DNA of 36,983 nt from Pseudomonadota bacterium. Its GTDB lineage: Bacteria > Pseudomonadota > Gammaproteobacteria > Steroidobacterales > Steroidobacteraceae. Shown here one piece after another: positions 1 to 9,561 of the stretch; position 1 is the stretch's first letter; every line of letters begins with the position of its first letter. The stretch covers positions 1 through 36,983 of the forward strand of contig CANHFH010000013.1 in assembly GCA_947459825.1 (NCBI GenBank), in the 5' to 3' direction. The translations under genes and the position numbers were made by a program. The notes under the pieces were generated by a model, which searched no databases, was not told where the DNA came from, and worked only from the letters and a program-made list of their open reading frames with translations.

Positions 1-279
1 AAGTGCAACAGAAAGATACCGCCGATGCGCCAACTCCCCGTCAGGGAAGGCAACGCAGGTAAGGGTGAAATGGTGCGGTAAGAGCGCACCGCGCGGCCGG
101 CAACGGGCGTGGCACGGCAAACCCCACCGGGAGCAAGGCCAAATAGGGAAGTCGCAGGGAAACCTGCAGCGCCGTGTCCGAGCGTGACTTCCGGGTAGGC
201 TGCTTGAGGCGTCCGGTGACGGGCGTCCCAGAGGAATGATCGCCCACGACAGAACCCGGCTTATCGGCCGACTCCTTCC
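1..279 (+). ncRNA. rnpB: RNase P RNA, class A, 3' part
   Basis: This is the catalytic RNA of RNase P, which matures tRNA 5' ends. The 5' part lies outside the window. Recognisable conserved blocks are the start AAGTGCAACAGAAAGATACC, GGTGCGGTAAGAGCGCACCG near 72-92, GAGCAAGGCCAAATAGGG near 131-148, GGTAGGCTGCTTGAG near 195-209, and the 3' block CACGACAGAACCCGGCTTAT near 245-264. These match the bacterial A-type RNA from memory of the E. coli sequence. The mature 3' end is placed near 279 by alignment with the E. coli end and may be off by several bases. The gene lies just upstream of mraZ, an arrangement known in other gammaproteobacteria. Confidence 0.95.
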
Positions 280-352
280 TCTTTCTGAGCGCCCGCGTGA
301 GCAATCGCGGGCAACTCTCTGAAACCCCAAGAAGTTTGATGTTGCAGGCCTG

Positions 353-378
353 TTGCAGCCGCTCACGGGCGGCTGTAA
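353..378 (+). terminator. Strong hairpin, possible rnpB terminator
   Basis: Arms at 353-362 and 369-378 form a 10-bp stem (core CAGCCGC/GCGGCTG, one G-U pair) with a six-base loop. A T7 tract follows only at 398-404, about 19 bases later, so this is not a textbook intrinsic terminator. A smaller 7-bp hairpin, GCCCGCG/CGCGGGC at 291-297 and 306-312, lies closer to the RNase P RNA end and also lacks a T-run. Either could stabilise the 3' end or stop transcription before the mraZ promoter. Confidence 0.45.
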
Positions 379-394
379 GTTATTGGCGCTGCGG

Positions 395-445
395 AAATTT
401 TTTTCGTCGAGACCGTTGACACCCCGGGCACGCGATTTCTATAGT
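395..445 (+). promoter_or_regulatory. Sigma-70 promoter of the mraZ/dcw operon with A/T-tract
   Basis: The -35 is TTGACA (416-421, a perfect match) and the -10 is TATAGT (440-445), with an 18-base spacer. An AAATTTTTTT tract at 395-404 lies just upstream of the -35, where an UP element would sit. The predicted start of transcription is near 452, about 50 bases before the mraZ ATG. This is the only near-consensus promoter seen ahead of the tightly packed cluster. Confidence 0.75.
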
Positions 446-454
446 GGCGCCAAG

Positions 455-479
455 TGGTAGAAAGTGGGGCGAAATGGGC
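455..479 (+). promoter_or_regulatory. MraZ operator (three direct repeats)
   Basis: Three direct repeats TGGTA (455-459), TGGGG (465-469) and TGGGC (475-479) recur at exact 10-base intervals. That is the arrangement known for MraZ boxes: TGGGN units separated by five bases, one unit per helical turn. They cover the predicted transcription start and early leader of the same promoter, so the encoded MraZ probably represses its own operon here. The first repeat departs at one core base. Confidence 0.8.
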
Positions 480-502
480 GGTATACCGCCTGTTCAAAGG
501 TC

Positions 503-955
503 ATGTTCCGCGGCGCAAGCAAGGTCACCCTCGACGACAAAGGCCGGATGGTGCTGCCCACCCGGCAGCGTCAGCGCGCGCTCGAGCGCAGCGAGGGTCA
601 GCTCGTCGTCACCGTGGACCGCGACCCCTGCCTCCTCATCTACCCGCTGCCTGACTGGGAGCAGATCGAGCGCAAGTTGATGAGCCTGCCGTCGTTGCAC
701 GAGCGGTCGCGCCGCCTGCAGCGCCTGATGGTTGGCCATGCGACCGAGATCGATCTCGACGGCCAGGGGCGACTGCTGTTGCCGCCGGAACTGCGCGAAT
801 TCGCGGGGCTCACGCGGCACGCCATGCTGATCGGCCAGGGGAACCGGCTCGAACTGTGGGACGAGGCGCGCTGGATGGAGCGCCGCGACTACTGGCTCAA
901 GAGCGAGGAGACCGCGACCGATCTGTCGACGGAGCTGGATTCTCTGTCGTTGTAG
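503..955 (+). CDS. mraZ: Transcriptional regulator MraZ
   Basis: MraZ is a DNA-binding ring-forming regulator that controls the dcw operon, usually by autorepression. The product is 150 aa, close to the 152 aa of E. coli MraZ. It carries both AbrB-like half-domains with the DxxxR signature: DDKGRMVLP near residues 11-19 and DGQGRLLLP near 85-93. The ATG at 503 is chosen because MFRGASKVTLD matches the family N-terminus. The open frame extends 13 codons upstream to a GTG at 464, but that would place the operator inside the gene. A short AAAGG at 496-500 is the only ribosome site seen and is very close to the start. Confidence 0.95.
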   Translation: MFRGASKVTLDDKGRMVLPTRQRQRALERSEGQLVVTVDRDPCLLIYPLPDWEQIERKLMSLPSLHERSRRLQRLMVGHATEIDLDGQGRLLLPPELREFAGLTRHAMLIGQGNRLELWDEARWMERRDYWLKSEETATDLSTELDSLSL

Positions 956-1045
956 GCGTAGCGGCGGTCGAAGGACGAAGGGTCGTGGTGCACGGGTGGG
1001 TCCGGCGCACCGCGGGGAACGGCGGAAGGTACACGGGGTGATGGC

Positions 1046-1996
1046 GTGGAGCACGCGGATGGGCACGAGCCTGTGCTTGTCGACGAGGTGCTCGAAGCGC
1101 TCGCTCCGGCGGCGGGTGGTCTGTATGTCGATGGCACGTTCGGACGCGGGGGACATGCGCGACGCTTGCTCGAGGCCGTCGGCCCCGACGGCGCCGTGCT
1201 CGCCCTCGACCGGGATCCCGATGCCATCGCCGCGGGTCGTGCTGCCTTCGCGGGCGAACCCCGGCTCGAACTCGTCCGCTCCGATTTCGCGCGGCTCGGC
1301 GCGGTGGTCGCAGCGCATGCACGCGGCCGTCCGGTGCAGGGCGTGCTGCTCGACCTCGGCGTCTCCTCGCCGCAGCTCGACGATCCGGCGCGCGGTTTCA
1401 GCTTCTCCAAGGACGGCCCGCTCGACATGCGCATGGACCCCGCGCAGGGCGGGTCGGCCGCGGATTTCGTGGCGCATGCGGATCAACGGGAGCTGCAGCA
1501 GGTGATCGCGGAGCTCGGCGAAGAGCGGTTCGCGCGCCGCATCGCGCAGGCGATCGTCATGGCGCGCGCCGTGGCGCCCATCACGCGCACGCTGCAGCTC
1601 GCGGAGATCGTGCGCCGCGCGGTGCGCACCCGCGACGGCAAGCACCCCGCGACGCGCACCTTCCAGGCGCTGCGCATGCATGTGAACGACGAGCTCGGCC
1701 AGCTGCGCGCCGCGCTCGAGGCGGCCTACGCGGTGCTCGCGCCGGGCGGGCGGCTCGCGGTGATCAGCTTCCACTCGCTCGAGGACCGCATCGTCAAGCA
1801 CTTCATCCGCGCGCACACCGAGGTCGACCCGGTGTTCGCAGGGCTGCCGGTCGTACCGCCCGCGGCGCTGCCGACCATGCGCGAGGTCGGCCGCAAGCGC
1901 CGCGCCACCGAGGCCGAGATTGCGCGCAACCCGCGTGCGCGCAGCGCCGTGCTGCGCTGCGCCGAGCGGCTGCCGCCGCCGGGAGCCGCCGCATGA
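1046..1996 (+). CDS. rsmH: 16S rRNA m4C1402 methyltransferase RsmH (MraW)
   Basis: RsmH methylates N4 of C1402 in the decoding centre of 16S rRNA using S-adenosylmethionine. The product is 316 aa, typical for the family. Visible signatures are HEPVLVDEVLEAL at the N-terminus, the SAM-binding GTFGRGGHARRLLEA, LDLGVSSPQLDDPARGFSF, DGPLDMRMDP, and GGRLAVISFHSLEDRIVK in the C-terminal third. The GTG start at 1046 places HEPVLVDEV at the expected position. It lies 90 bases after mraZ, the longest gap in the cluster. I see no convincing terminator there. The stop overlaps the ftsL start as ATGA. Confidence 0.96.
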   Translation: MEHADGHEPVLVDEVLEALAPAAGGLYVDGTFGRGGHARRLLEAVGPDGAVLALDRDPDAIAAGRAAFAGEPRLELVRSDFARLGAVVAAHARGRPVQGVLLDLGVSSPQLDDPARGFSFSKDGPLDMRMDPAQGGSAADFVAHADQRELQQVIAELGEERFARRIAQAIVMARAVAPITRTLQLAEIVRRAVRTRDGKHPATRTFQALRMHVNDELGQLRAALEAAYAVLAPGGRLAVISFHSLEDRIVKHFIRAHTEVDPVFAGLPVVPPAALPTMREVGRKRRATEAEIARNPRARSAVLRCAERLPPPGAAA

Positions 1997-2277
1997 GCCT
2001 CTCCGGCCGTCGCGTGACGATGATCGCCATCCCGCTGTTGTGGGCCGCGGTGCTCGCCTCGGCCGCGGGCGCGGTGTGGTTCAAGCACCGCTCGCGTGAG
2101 CTGTTCGTCGAGCTCGAGGCGCTCAACCGCACCCGTGACCAGCTCGACATCGAGTACGGCAAGCTGCAGCTCGAGCAGAGCTCGTGGTCGACCCACGCCT
2201 TCGTCGAGAACGCGGCCGCCACCAACCTCAAGATGAGCCTGCCCCCGCCCGCGCAGGTCGAGGTGGTCTCGCCATGA
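1993..2277 (+). CDS. ftsL: Cell division protein FtsL
   Basis: FtsL is a small bitopic inner membrane protein that joins FtsB and FtsQ and helps activate FtsWI septal synthesis. The product is 94 aa with a short cytoplasmic start, one membrane helix at about residues 9-28, and a periplasmic stretch rich in charged heptads (about 33-65) suited to a coiled coil. Sequence conservation in FtsL is low, so the call rests on this topology and on its fixed place between rsmH and ftsI. Both ends overlap the neighbouring genes by four bases (ATGA), implying coupled translation. Confidence 0.9.
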   Translation: MSLSGRRVTMIAIPLLWAAVLASAAGAVWFKHRSRELFVELEALNRTRDQLDIEYGKLQLEQSSWSTHAFVENAAATNLKMSLPPPAQVEVVSP

Positions 2278-4190
2278 TCCGCTGGCCCTTCGGCGAGAGC
2301 GCCGGTCGTGGACGCGGCGGTGGACGCGACCGTCGGCGCGCGGCCCCGAGCGGTCTGACGCGCAAGCCGGCCCCGCCGACCCCGGCCTTCACCTCGCGCG
2401 CCGTCGTGGTGGCCGCGGTGCTCGGCTGCGCCGCGCTCGGGCTGGTCTGGAAGGCGGGCCAGCTGACGTTCGTCGACGGCCGCTTCCTGCGCGAGCAGGG
2501 CACCGAGCGCGTCGAGCGCGTGGTCTCCATCACCGCGCACCGCGGCGTGATCAACGACCGCGCCGGTGAGGTGCTCGCGATCAGCACGCCGGTGGATTCG
2601 GTGTGGGTGAACCCGCGCGAGCTCGCGCTCGCCGGCGACCAGATCCCGCAGCTCGCGACGGCGCTGCGGCGCGACCCGGAGGACCTCACGCGCCGCGTCA
2701 CCTCCAGCCTGCAGCGCACGCATCTGTGGGTGGCGCGCCACCTGCCGCCCGCCGACGCGCAGCGGGTGCGCGCGCTCGGCATCCCGGGCGTGTACTTCTC
2801 GCGCGAGTACCGCCGCTTCTATCCGGCCGGCGAGGTGGTCGGCCATGTGCTCGGCTTCACGAACATCGACAACCACGGGCAGGAAGGTCTCGAACTCGCC
2901 TACGACGACTGGTTGGGCGGCGTGGACGGCGCGAAGCGCGTCATCCGTGACCGGCTCGGCCGCACCGTGCAGACCGTCGAGAGCATCCGACCGGTGCGTC
3001 CGGGCCGCGACCTGCGGCTCGCCATCGACATGCGCCTGCAGTACCTCGCCTATCGCGAGCTGAAATCCGCCATCCAGCAGCACCGCGCGCGTGCCGGATC
3101 GGTGGTGATGATCGATGTGCAGACGGGCGAAGTGCTCGCGATGGTCAACCAGCCGACCTTCAACCCCAACGACCGCCTGCAGCTGAACCCTGCGGGCTAC
3201 AAGAACCGCGCCGTCACCGACCTCGTGGAGCCGGGCTCCGCGGTGAAGCCGTTCACCGTCGCGGCCGCGCTCGCGTCGGGAAAATACCGCGCCGACAGCA
3301 TCATCGACACCTCGCCCGGCTTCTACAAGGTCGGCATCAAGACCATCGAGGACAAGCACAACTACGGCCCCATGGACCTCGCGACCGCGCTCGCGCGCAG
3401 CTCGAACGTCGCGATGTCGCGCATGGCGATCCAGCTCGGACCCGAGACGCTCTACCAGACGCTCTCCAAGCTCGGTTTCGGCCATGTCACCGCGAGCGGC
3501 TATCCGGGCGAGTCGGGCGGTCTGCTGCCGCAGTGGTCGCATTGGCGGCCGATCAGCACCGCGACCATCTCCTACGGCTACGGCTTGAACGTCACGCCGC
3601 TGCAGTTGGCGCACGCGTACGCCACGCTCGGTTCCTTCGGTCAGCGTCGGCCGGTGAGCTTCATGCGCGTCGACGCACCGCCTTCCGCCGAGCGCGTGCT
3701 GCCCGACGATGTGACGCGCGCCGTGGTGCACATGATGGAAGCGGTGGTCACCGAGGGCAGCGGTCGAAAGGCCGCCATCCCGGGATACCGCGTCGCCGGC
3801 AAGACCGGCACCGCCTGGAAGGCCCGCGCGGGCGGCTACATCACGAACCGTTATGTCTCCGTGTTCGCGGGCATCGCGCCGGCGAGCGCGCCGCGTGTCG
3901 CCACGGTGGTGGTGATCGACGAGCCGGGCGCCGGTTCGTACTACGGCGGCGATGTCGCCGCGCCGGTGTTCTCGAAGGTGGTGGGCGGCGCGCTGCGGCT
4001 GCTCGCCGTGGCGCCCGATGCGCCGCTGCAAGGTCCGGTCGACCAGATCCCGGATTCCGCGCCGCTGCTCGATGCGCTGCCCGACGATCCGCCGGGCCCG
4101 TTGCCCCCGCCGCCCGAGCCCGGCGATCCCGTGACCACCATCGCGCAGCGGCCGGCCGAGACCGCCGCGCGCGGCGGTGAGCGCCGATGA
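2274..4190 (+). CDS. ftsI: Septal peptidoglycan transpeptidase FtsI (PBP3)
   Basis: FtsI crosslinks septal peptidoglycan as a class B penicillin-binding protein. The product is 638 aa, somewhat longer than E. coli FtsI (588 aa). It has a basic Gly/Arg-rich cytoplasmic tail (1-40), a membrane helix at about 43-59, a PBP dimerisation domain, then the transpeptidase domain with S322-A-V-K325, S376-S-N378 and K510-T-G512. A Pro-rich C-terminal tail of about 40 residues follows. The open frame extends 30 codons upstream into ftsL, but the ATG at 2274 gives the usual N-terminus and an ATGA overlap with ftsL. Its partner ftsW lies downstream in the same operon. Confidence 0.97.
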   Translation: MIRWPFGESAGRGRGGGRDRRRAAPSGLTRKPAPPTPAFTSRAVVVAAVLGCAALGLVWKAGQLTFVDGRFLREQGTERVERVVSITAHRGVINDRAGEVLAISTPVDSVWVNPRELALAGDQIPQLATALRRDPEDLTRRVTSSLQRTHLWVARHLPPADAQRVRALGIPGVYFSREYRRFYPAGEVVGHVLGFTNIDNHGQEGLELAYDDWLGGVDGAKRVIRDRLGRTVQTVESIRPVRPGRDLRLAIDMRLQYLAYRELKSAIQQHRARAGSVVMIDVQTGEVLAMVNQPTFNPNDRLQLNPAGYKNRAVTDLVEPGSAVKPFTVAAALASGKYRADSIIDTSPGFYKVGIKTIEDKHNYGPMDLATALARSSNVAMSRMAIQLGPETLYQTLSKLGFGHVTASGYPGESGGLLPQWSHWRPISTATISYGYGLNVTPLQLAHAYATLGSFGQRRPVSFMRVDAPPSAERVLPDDVTRAVVHMMEAVVTEGSGRKAAIPGYRVAGKTGTAWKARAGGYITNRYVSVFAGIAPASAPRVATVVVIDEPGAGSYYGGDVAAPVFSKVVGGALRLLAVAPDAPLQGPVDQIPDSAPLLDALPDDPPGPLPPPPEPGDPVTTIAQRPAETAARGGERR

Positions 4191-5764
4191 GCGCGGTCGC
4201 CGCGCCGACACCGGTCGCCTTGCAGGACCTCTGCGGCGGACTCGCCGCGCCGCCGCCGGGTCTCATCGTCGAGGACATCTCGCTCGACAGCCGCACGGTG
4301 CGCCGCGGCGGCCTGTTCCTCGCCTGCGCCGGTCGCCGCACACATGGGCTCGCCGCGCTCGGTGACGCGCTCGCGCGCGGTGCGCGCGCCGTGCTGTGGG
4401 AGCCGGCGCCGGGCATCGCTGCGCCCGCGTCCGCGCCGGGCGTGTGGATGGCGCCGGTCGATGGCCTCGGCCGTCACGCCAGCGGCCTCGCGGACCGTTT
4501 CTTCGGCGAGCCGTCGCGGTCGCTGACGGTCACCGGCATCACCGGCACCAACGGCAAGACGACGGTCGCCTGGCTGCTCGCGCAGGCGCAGCGCGGCGCC
4601 TATCTCGGCACGCTCGGCGCCGGTCTGCCGCCGGACCGCGTGGTCGCGGGTGAGCTCACCACCGCCGATGCCGTGACCGTGCAGCGCCAGCTCGCCGCCG
4701 CGCGCGCTGCGGGCGCCGAGTGCGTCGCCATGGAGGTCTCCTCGCACGCGCTCGACCAGGACCGGGTCGCCGCCGTGCGTCTGCGCGTCGCCGTGTTCAC
4801 CAACCTGACCCGCGACCATCTCGACTACCACGGCACGATGGAGGCCTACGGCGCCGCGAAGGCGCGCCTGTTCGCGCTGCCGTCGGTCGAGGCGCGCGTG
4901 ATCAACATCGACGACGCGTTCGGCGCGGAGCTCGCGCTGCGCCATGCCGGGCAGGGCGAGCTGTGGCTCACCTGCCGCACCGCGGCCGGTCGCGAGGCCG
5001 CCGCGCGCTGCTTGGCGCAGGATCCGCGCGCGGTGCTCATCGAGGGCGGTGCGCTCGAGCGCAGCGCGCGCGGCATCGGCTTCACGGTCGGGCTCTCGGG
5101 CGCCGTCGACGCCGTGCCGGGCCGCGCCGCGACGGCGCGCCTCGAGGCGCCGCTGATCGGCGATTTCAACGCCGACAACCTGCTCGCTTCGCTCGGTGCG
5201 CTGCTCGCGCTCGGTACGCCGCTCCCCGCCGCGCTCGCCGCCTTGGCGCGCGTCACGGCACCGCCGGGGCGCATGGAAGCGCTGCACGCCGCCGGCCGGC
5301 CGCTCGCCCTCATCGACTACGCACACACGCCCGATGCGCTCGCCAAGGCGCTGCAGGCGGCGCGCGCGCACTGTGCCGGTCGCCTGGTCGTCGTCTTCGG
5401 CTGCGGCGGCGATCGCGACCGCGGCAAGCGCCCGCAGATGGCGGCCGTGGCGGCCGAGTTCGCCGATGAGGTCGTGATCACCGACGACAACCCGCGCACC
5501 GAGGCGGCGGATGCCATCGCCGCCGACATCGCGGCCGGACTGCCCGTCGGCAAGCCTGCGCGCATCGTGCACGACCGCGCCGCCGCGATCCGCGGCGCGC
5601 TCGCGGCGGCCGGCGCCGCCGACGCCGTGCTGATCGCCGGCAAGGGCCATGAGGACTACCAGATCGTGGGTGCCGAGCGGCGCGACTTCAGCGACCGCGC
5701 CGAGGCGCTCGCCGCGCTCGGGCTGTCACCGCGGGTCGATGCCGCGGCGGGGGCGCGCGCATGA
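4187..5764 (+). CDS. murE: UDP-MurNAc-L-Ala-D-Glu:meso-diaminopimelate ligase MurE
   Basis: MurE adds the third stem-peptide residue to UDP-MurNAc-L-Ala-D-Glu in the cytoplasm, using ATP. The product is 525 aa. It shows the three Mur ligase domains: an N-terminal UDP-binding part, the central P-loop TGITGTNGKTTVAWLL near residue 120, AMEVSSHALDQDRV and FTNLTRDHLDYHG, and a C-terminal domain with DDNPRTEA. In the family, the DNPR motif marks selection of meso-diaminopimelate rather than lysine. The late GKGHEDYQ motif is also present. The start overlaps the ftsI stop (ATGA). Confidence 0.97.
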   Translation: MSAVAAPTPVALQDLCGGLAAPPPGLIVEDISLDSRTVRRGGLFLACAGRRTHGLAALGDALARGARAVLWEPAPGIAAPASAPGVWMAPVDGLGRHASGLADRFFGEPSRSLTVTGITGTNGKTTVAWLLAQAQRGAYLGTLGAGLPPDRVVAGELTTADAVTVQRQLAAARAAGAECVAMEVSSHALDQDRVAAVRLRVAVFTNLTRDHLDYHGTMEAYGAAKARLFALPSVEARVINIDDAFGAELALRHAGQGELWLTCRTAAGREAAARCLAQDPRAVLIEGGALERSARGIGFTVGLSGAVDAVPGRAATARLEAPLIGDFNADNLLASLGALLALGTPLPAALAALARVTAPPGRMEALHAAGRPLALIDYAHTPDALAKALQAARAHCAGRLVVVFGCGGDRDRGKRPQMAAVAAEFADEVVITDDNPRTEAADAIAADIAAGLPVGKPARIVHDRAAAIRGALAAAGAADAVLIAGKGHEDYQIVGAERRDFSDRAEALAALGLSPRVDAAAGARA

Positions 5765-7131
5765 TGCGCACGCTCGCGCGGTTCGCGGCGGATTGCGGCG
5801 GTCGCCTCGTCGGCGAGGACCGTGCCTGGAGCGCGGTCTCGACCGACACGCGCCGCATCGGCGCCGGCGAGCTGTTCGTCGCGCTGCGCGGTCCGAACTT
5901 CGACGGCGCGGATTTCCTGCCGCAGGCCGCGGCGGTCGGCGCGGCGGGCGCGGTGGCATCCCGCGAAGGCCCGGCCGGTCTGCCCGTCATCCTCGTCGAC
6001 GATCCGCTGCGCGCGCTGCAGCAGGCCGCGCGTGCCTGTCGCGCGCGCTACACGGGACCCGTGATCGGCGTCGCCGGCAGCAACGGCAAGACCACCTGCA
6101 AGGAGATGATCGCCGCGATCCTCGGCGAGCGCGGCGCGACGCTCGCGACCCGCGGCAACCTCAACAACCACATCGGTCTGCCGCTCACGCTGCTGCGTCT
6201 CGAGGATGCGCACCGCCACGCCGTCATCGAGATGGGCGCCAACCACCCCGGCGATGTCGCGGAGCTCGCCGCGATCGCCGTGCCGGCCATCGGCATCGTC
6301 ACCAACGCCGGTGCCGAGCATCTGGAAGGCTTCGGCAGCCTCGAGGGCGCGGCCCACGCCGAGGGTGAACTGTTCGCTGCGCTCGGCCGCGACGGCGTCG
6401 CGGTCATCAACGCCGATGACGAGTTCGCCGGCATGTGGCGCGACATGACCGTGGCGCGCGTGGTGACCTTCGGGTTGGGCGCGAAGGCCGACTTCGGCGC
6501 GCGCGACATCCGTACCGAGGCGGGCGAGGGCGGCTTCCGCACGCGCTTCACGCTGGTCGCACCGCAGGGCGAGGTCGCGGTGACGCTGCGGCTCGCCGGC
6601 AAGCACAACGTGGTCAACGCGCTCGGCGCCGCCGCGGCCGCCACCGCTGCGGGCGCCACGCTCGCCGACATCGCCGCGGGTCTTGCGCGTCTCGAACCCG
6701 TCCCGGGCAGACTGGTGCTGCGACCCGCCGCCGGCGGCGCGTGGCTGATCGACGATTCCTACAACGCCAACCCCTCGTCGCTGCTGGCGGCGATCGAGGT
6801 GCTGGGCGCGCTCGAGGGGCGGCGCTGGCTGGTGCTCGGCGAGATGGGCGAACTCGGCACCCATTCGGCCGCCGCGCATACCGAGGCGGGTCGTCAGGCC
6901 CGCGCGCACGGCATCGAGCGTCTGTTCGCCTTCGGTGAGCGCGCCGGTCTCGCGGCCCGCAGCTTCGGCGACGGCGCGAGCCGCCATGACGACCCCGCGG
7001 AGCTGGCCGCTGCGGTACGCGCCGGTCTCGCGCCGGATGTCCGCGTGCTCATCAAGGGTTCGCGCATGAACCGCCTGGAACGCGTCGTCGAGGCGCTCGC
7101 GCCCGCCACACCTGCCCGAGGAGCCGCCTGA
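5761..7131 (+). CDS. murF: UDP-MurNAc-tripeptide:D-Ala-D-Ala ligase MurF
   Basis: MurF joins D-Ala-D-Ala (made by the Ddl encoded downstream) to UDP-MurNAc-tripeptide, completing the cytoplasmic pentapeptide precursor. The product is 456 aa, normal for MurF. Landmarks are the P-loop [19 protein letters not shown] near residue 103, [13 protein letters not shown], the [14 protein letters not shown] block, and [10 protein letters not shown] in the C-terminal domain, a hallmark of MurF. The ATG at 5761 overlaps the murE stop as ATGA. Confidence 0.97.
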   Translation: MMRTLARFAADCGGRLVGEDRAWSAVSTDTRRIGAGELFVALRGPNFDGADFLPQAAAVGAAGAVASREGPAGLPVILVDDPLRALQQAARACRARYTGPVIGVAGSNGKTTCKEMIAAILGERGATLATRGNLNNHIGLPLTLLRLEDAHRHAVIEMGANHPGDVAELAAIAVPAIGIVTNAGAEHLEGFGSLEGAAHAEGELFAALGRDGVAVINADDEFAGMWRDMTVARVVTFGLGAKADFGARDIRTEAGEGGFRTRFTLVAPQGEVAVTLRLAGKHNVVNALGAAAAATAAGATLADIAAGLARLEPVPGRLVLRPAAGGAWLIDDSYNANPSSLLAAIEVLGALEGRRWLVLGEMGELGTHSAAAHTEAGRQARAHGIERLFAFGERAGLAARSFGDGASRHDDPAELAAAVRAGLAPDVRVLIKGSRMNRLERVVEALAPATPARGAA

Positions 7132-7132
7132 C

Positions 7133-8218
7133 ATGCTGCTTTGGTTGTCCAAGCTCCTCGCCGGGGACCTCTCGTTCCTGAACGTCTTCTCCTATCTCAC
7201 CTTCCGCGCGATCCTCGCCGCGGTCACGGCGCTCGTCATCTCGCTGATCGCCGGGCCGTGGATGATCGAGCGGCTCGCGGCGCTGCGGGTCGGACAGGTG
7301 GTGCGCGACGACGGTCCGCAGACCCACTTCAAGAAGGCCGGTACGCCGACCATGGGCGGCATGCTGATCCTGGTCGCGATCATCGTCAGCACGCTGCTCT
7401 GGGCGGACCTCGCCAACCGCTTCGTGTGGATCGTGCTCGGCGTCACCGTGCTGTTCGGGCTCGTGGGCTTCTGGGACGACTACCTCAAGATCGTGCGACA
7501 GAACCCGGCAGGGCTGATCGCGCGCTACAAGTACTTCTGGCAGTCGGTCGGCGGTCTCGCCGCCGCGCTCGCGCTCTGGTACACGGCCAAGTCGCCCGCC
7601 GACACCACGCTCTATCTGCCGTTCCTCAAGAACTTCGCGCTGCCGCTCGGCATCGTCGCCTTCACGCTGCTCACCTACCTGATGATCGTGGGCATGAGCA
7701 ACGCGGTGAACCTCACCGACGGGCTCGACGGCCTCGCCATCATGCCGGCGGTGATGGTCGCGGCGGCGCTCGGCGTGTTCGCCTACGCCTCCGGCAACGC
7801 GGTGTTCGCGCAGTACCTCGCGATCCCGGCCGTGCCCCAGGCCGGCGAACTGCTGATCTTCTGCGCCGCGCTGGTCGGCGCGGGGCTCGGCTTCCTGTGG
7901 TTCAACGCCTATCCCGCACAGGTCTTCATGGGCGACATCGGCGCGCTGTCGCTCGGCGCCGCGCTCGGCACCATCGGCGTGATCGTCCGCCAGGAGCTGG
8001 TGCTGCTCGTGATGGGCGGCATCTTCGTGCTCGAGACCGCCTCGGTGATCCTGCAGGTCGCCTCCTACAAGCTCACCGGCAAGCGCATCTTCCGCATGGC
8101 GCCCATCCACCACCACTTCGAGAAGAAGGGCTGGGCCGAACCGAAGATCATCGTGCGCTTCTGGATCATCACCTTCTTCCTCGTGCTCGCGGGCCTCGCG
8201 ACGCTCAAGCTGCGATGA
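7133..8218 (+). CDS. mraY: Phospho-MurNAc-pentapeptide transferase MraY
   Basis: MraY transfers phospho-MurNAc-pentapeptide to undecaprenyl phosphate at the inner membrane, giving lipid I. The product is 361 aa, essentially the family length, with about ten hydrophobic helices. Conserved cytoplasmic motifs are [13 protein letters not shown], the aspartate pair in [20 protein letters not shown], and HHHFEKKGW near the C-terminus. The start is one base after the murF stop, the only junction between ftsL and ftsQ that is not an overlap. The stop overlaps murD (ATGA). Confidence 0.97.
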   Translation: MLLWLSKLLAGDLSFLNVFSYLTFRAILAAVTALVISLIAGPWMIERLAALRVGQVVRDDGPQTHFKKAGTPTMGGMLILVAIIVSTLLWADLANRFVWIVLGVTVLFGLVGFWDDYLKIVRQNPAGLIARYKYFWQSVGGLAAALALWYTAKSPADTTLYLPFLKNFALPLGIVAFTLLTYLMIVGMSNAVNLTDGLDGLAIMPAVMVAAALGVFAYASGNAVFAQYLAIPAVPQAGELLIFCAALVGAGLGFLWFNAYPAQVFMGDIGALSLGAALGTIGVIVRQELVLLVMGGIFVLETASVILQVASYKLTGKRIFRMAPIHHHFEKKGWAEPKIIVRFWIITFFLVLAGLATLKLR

Positions 8219-9561
8219 CCGACGCCGTCCGCACCGCCACGCCTTCCCGCACCGCGCTCATCGTGGGGCTCGGCCGCACCGGTGTGTCGGTGGCGCGGCA
8301 TCTCGCCGCGCGCGGCTGGCGGCTCGCGGTGACCGACAGCCGCGCCGATCCGCCGGGCCGCGCGGAGTTCGAGCGCATCGCGCCGAGCGCCACCTGCCGC
8401 TACGGCGGCTTCGACCTCGCGCTGCTCGGCGCGGCGGCGATGGTGGTCGCGTCGCCGGGCGTGTCGCTCGCCGAGCCGCTGCTGCGCGAGGCCGCGGCGC
8501 GCGGCATCGAGGTGGTGGGCGACATCGAGCTGTTCGCGCGCGAGGCGCGGGCGCCGGTCACCGCCATCACCGGCACCAACGGCAAGAGCACCGTCACGAC
8601 CTTGGTCGGCAAGATGGTGGAGGCGGCGGGTCTGCCGGTCGCGGTCGGCGGCAACCTCGGCACGCCGGCGCTCGACCTGCTCGCCGCGCCGACGCCCGCG
8701 CATCATGTGCTCGAACTCTCCAGCTTCCAGCTCGAGACCACGCACACGCTGCGGGTCGCGGCGGGCGCCGTGTTGAACCTCAGCGCCGACCACATGGACC
8801 GCTACGCCGACATGCCGGCCTACGCCGCCGCGAAGGCGCGGATCTTCACGCACTGCGACACGGCGGTGGTCAACATGGACGACCCCTGGGTGGCGGCGAT
8901 GCCGCGGTCCGGACAGCGGGTGCAGGGGTTCTCGCTGCGCGGCGACGCGGACTACATGCTGCGCGCCGTCGGCGGCGAGACCTGGCTCTGCGCGCACGGC
9001 GAGCGTCTGCTGCCGATGTCCGCGTTGCGCACCGCGGGTCTGCACAACGCCGCCAACGCGCTCGCCTCGCTCGCGTTGGGCGATGCCATCGGCCTGCCGC
9101 GCGCCGCGATGCTGCAGGCGCTGCAGGAGTTCACCGGTCTGCCGCATCGTTCGCAGTGGGTGCGCGAGCGCCGCGGCGTGCGCTTCGTCGACGACTCCAA
9201 GGGCACCAATGTGGGCGCGACGCTCGCGGCGGTCGCCGGTCTGCCCGGCACGCTCGTGCTGGTGGCGGGCGGCGACGGCAAGGGCCAGGACTTCACGCCG
9301 CTCGCCGGCGCGCTCGCCGGACGCACGCGGCTTGCGGCGTTGATCGGCCGCGATGCGCCGCAGCTCGCCGTCGCGCTCGAGGGCGCCTGCCCGGTACGAC
9401 TCTGCGCCAGCCTCGAGGAGGCGGTGGTCGTCGCCGCGGACGCGGCGCAGCCGGGCGACACCGTACTGCTGTCGCCGGCCTGCGCCAGTTTCGACATGTT
9501 CCGTGACTACGCGCACCGCGGCGCCGTGTTCGCCGCCGCGGTCGGGAGCCTGCCCGCATGA
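8215..9561 (+). CDS. murD: UDP-MurNAc-L-alanine:D-glutamate ligase MurD
   Basis: MurD adds D-glutamate to UDP-MurNAc-L-Ala. The product is 448 aa. It shows the N-terminal Rossmann-like motif [16 protein letters not shown], the P-loop [17 protein letters not shown] near residue 118, [27 protein letters not shown] and [14 protein letters not shown], and the C-terminal [12 protein letters not shown], all MurD signatures. The reading frame stays open upstream through the whole of mraY, which is a GC effect. The ATG at 8215 is chosen because it starts just before the Rossmann motif and overlaps the mraY stop as ATGA. Confidence 0.97.
   Translation: MTDAVRTATPSRTALIVGLGRTGVSVARHLAARGWRLAVTDSRADPPGRAEFERIAPSATCRYGGFDLALLGAAAMVVASPGVSLAEPLLREAAARGIEVVGDIELFAREARAPVTAITGTNGKSTVTTLVGKMVEAAGLPVAVGGNLGTPALDLLAAPTPAHHVLELSSFQLETTHTLRVAAGAVLNLSADHMDRYADMPAYAAAKARIFTHCDTAVVNMDDPWVAAMPRSGQRVQGFSLRGDADYMLRAVGGETWLCAHGERLLPMSALRTAGLHNAANALASLALGDAIGLPRAAMLQALQEFTGLPHRSQWVRERRGVRFVDDSKGTNVGATLAAVAGLPGTLVLVAGGDGKGQDFTPLAGALAGRTRLAALIGRDAPQLAVALEGACPVRLCASLEEAVVVAADAAQPGDTVLLSPACASFDMFRDYAHRGAVFAAAVGSLPA

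Noticed and set aside
464-502. Upstream GTG start for mraZ
   Set aside because: It would place part of the MraZ operator inside the gene, and the family begins at MFRG, encoded from 503.
7141-8214. N-terminal extension of murD through mraY
   Set aside because: The frame is open by chance; the encoded sequence is Arg/Ala-rich and mraY is certain in the other frame.
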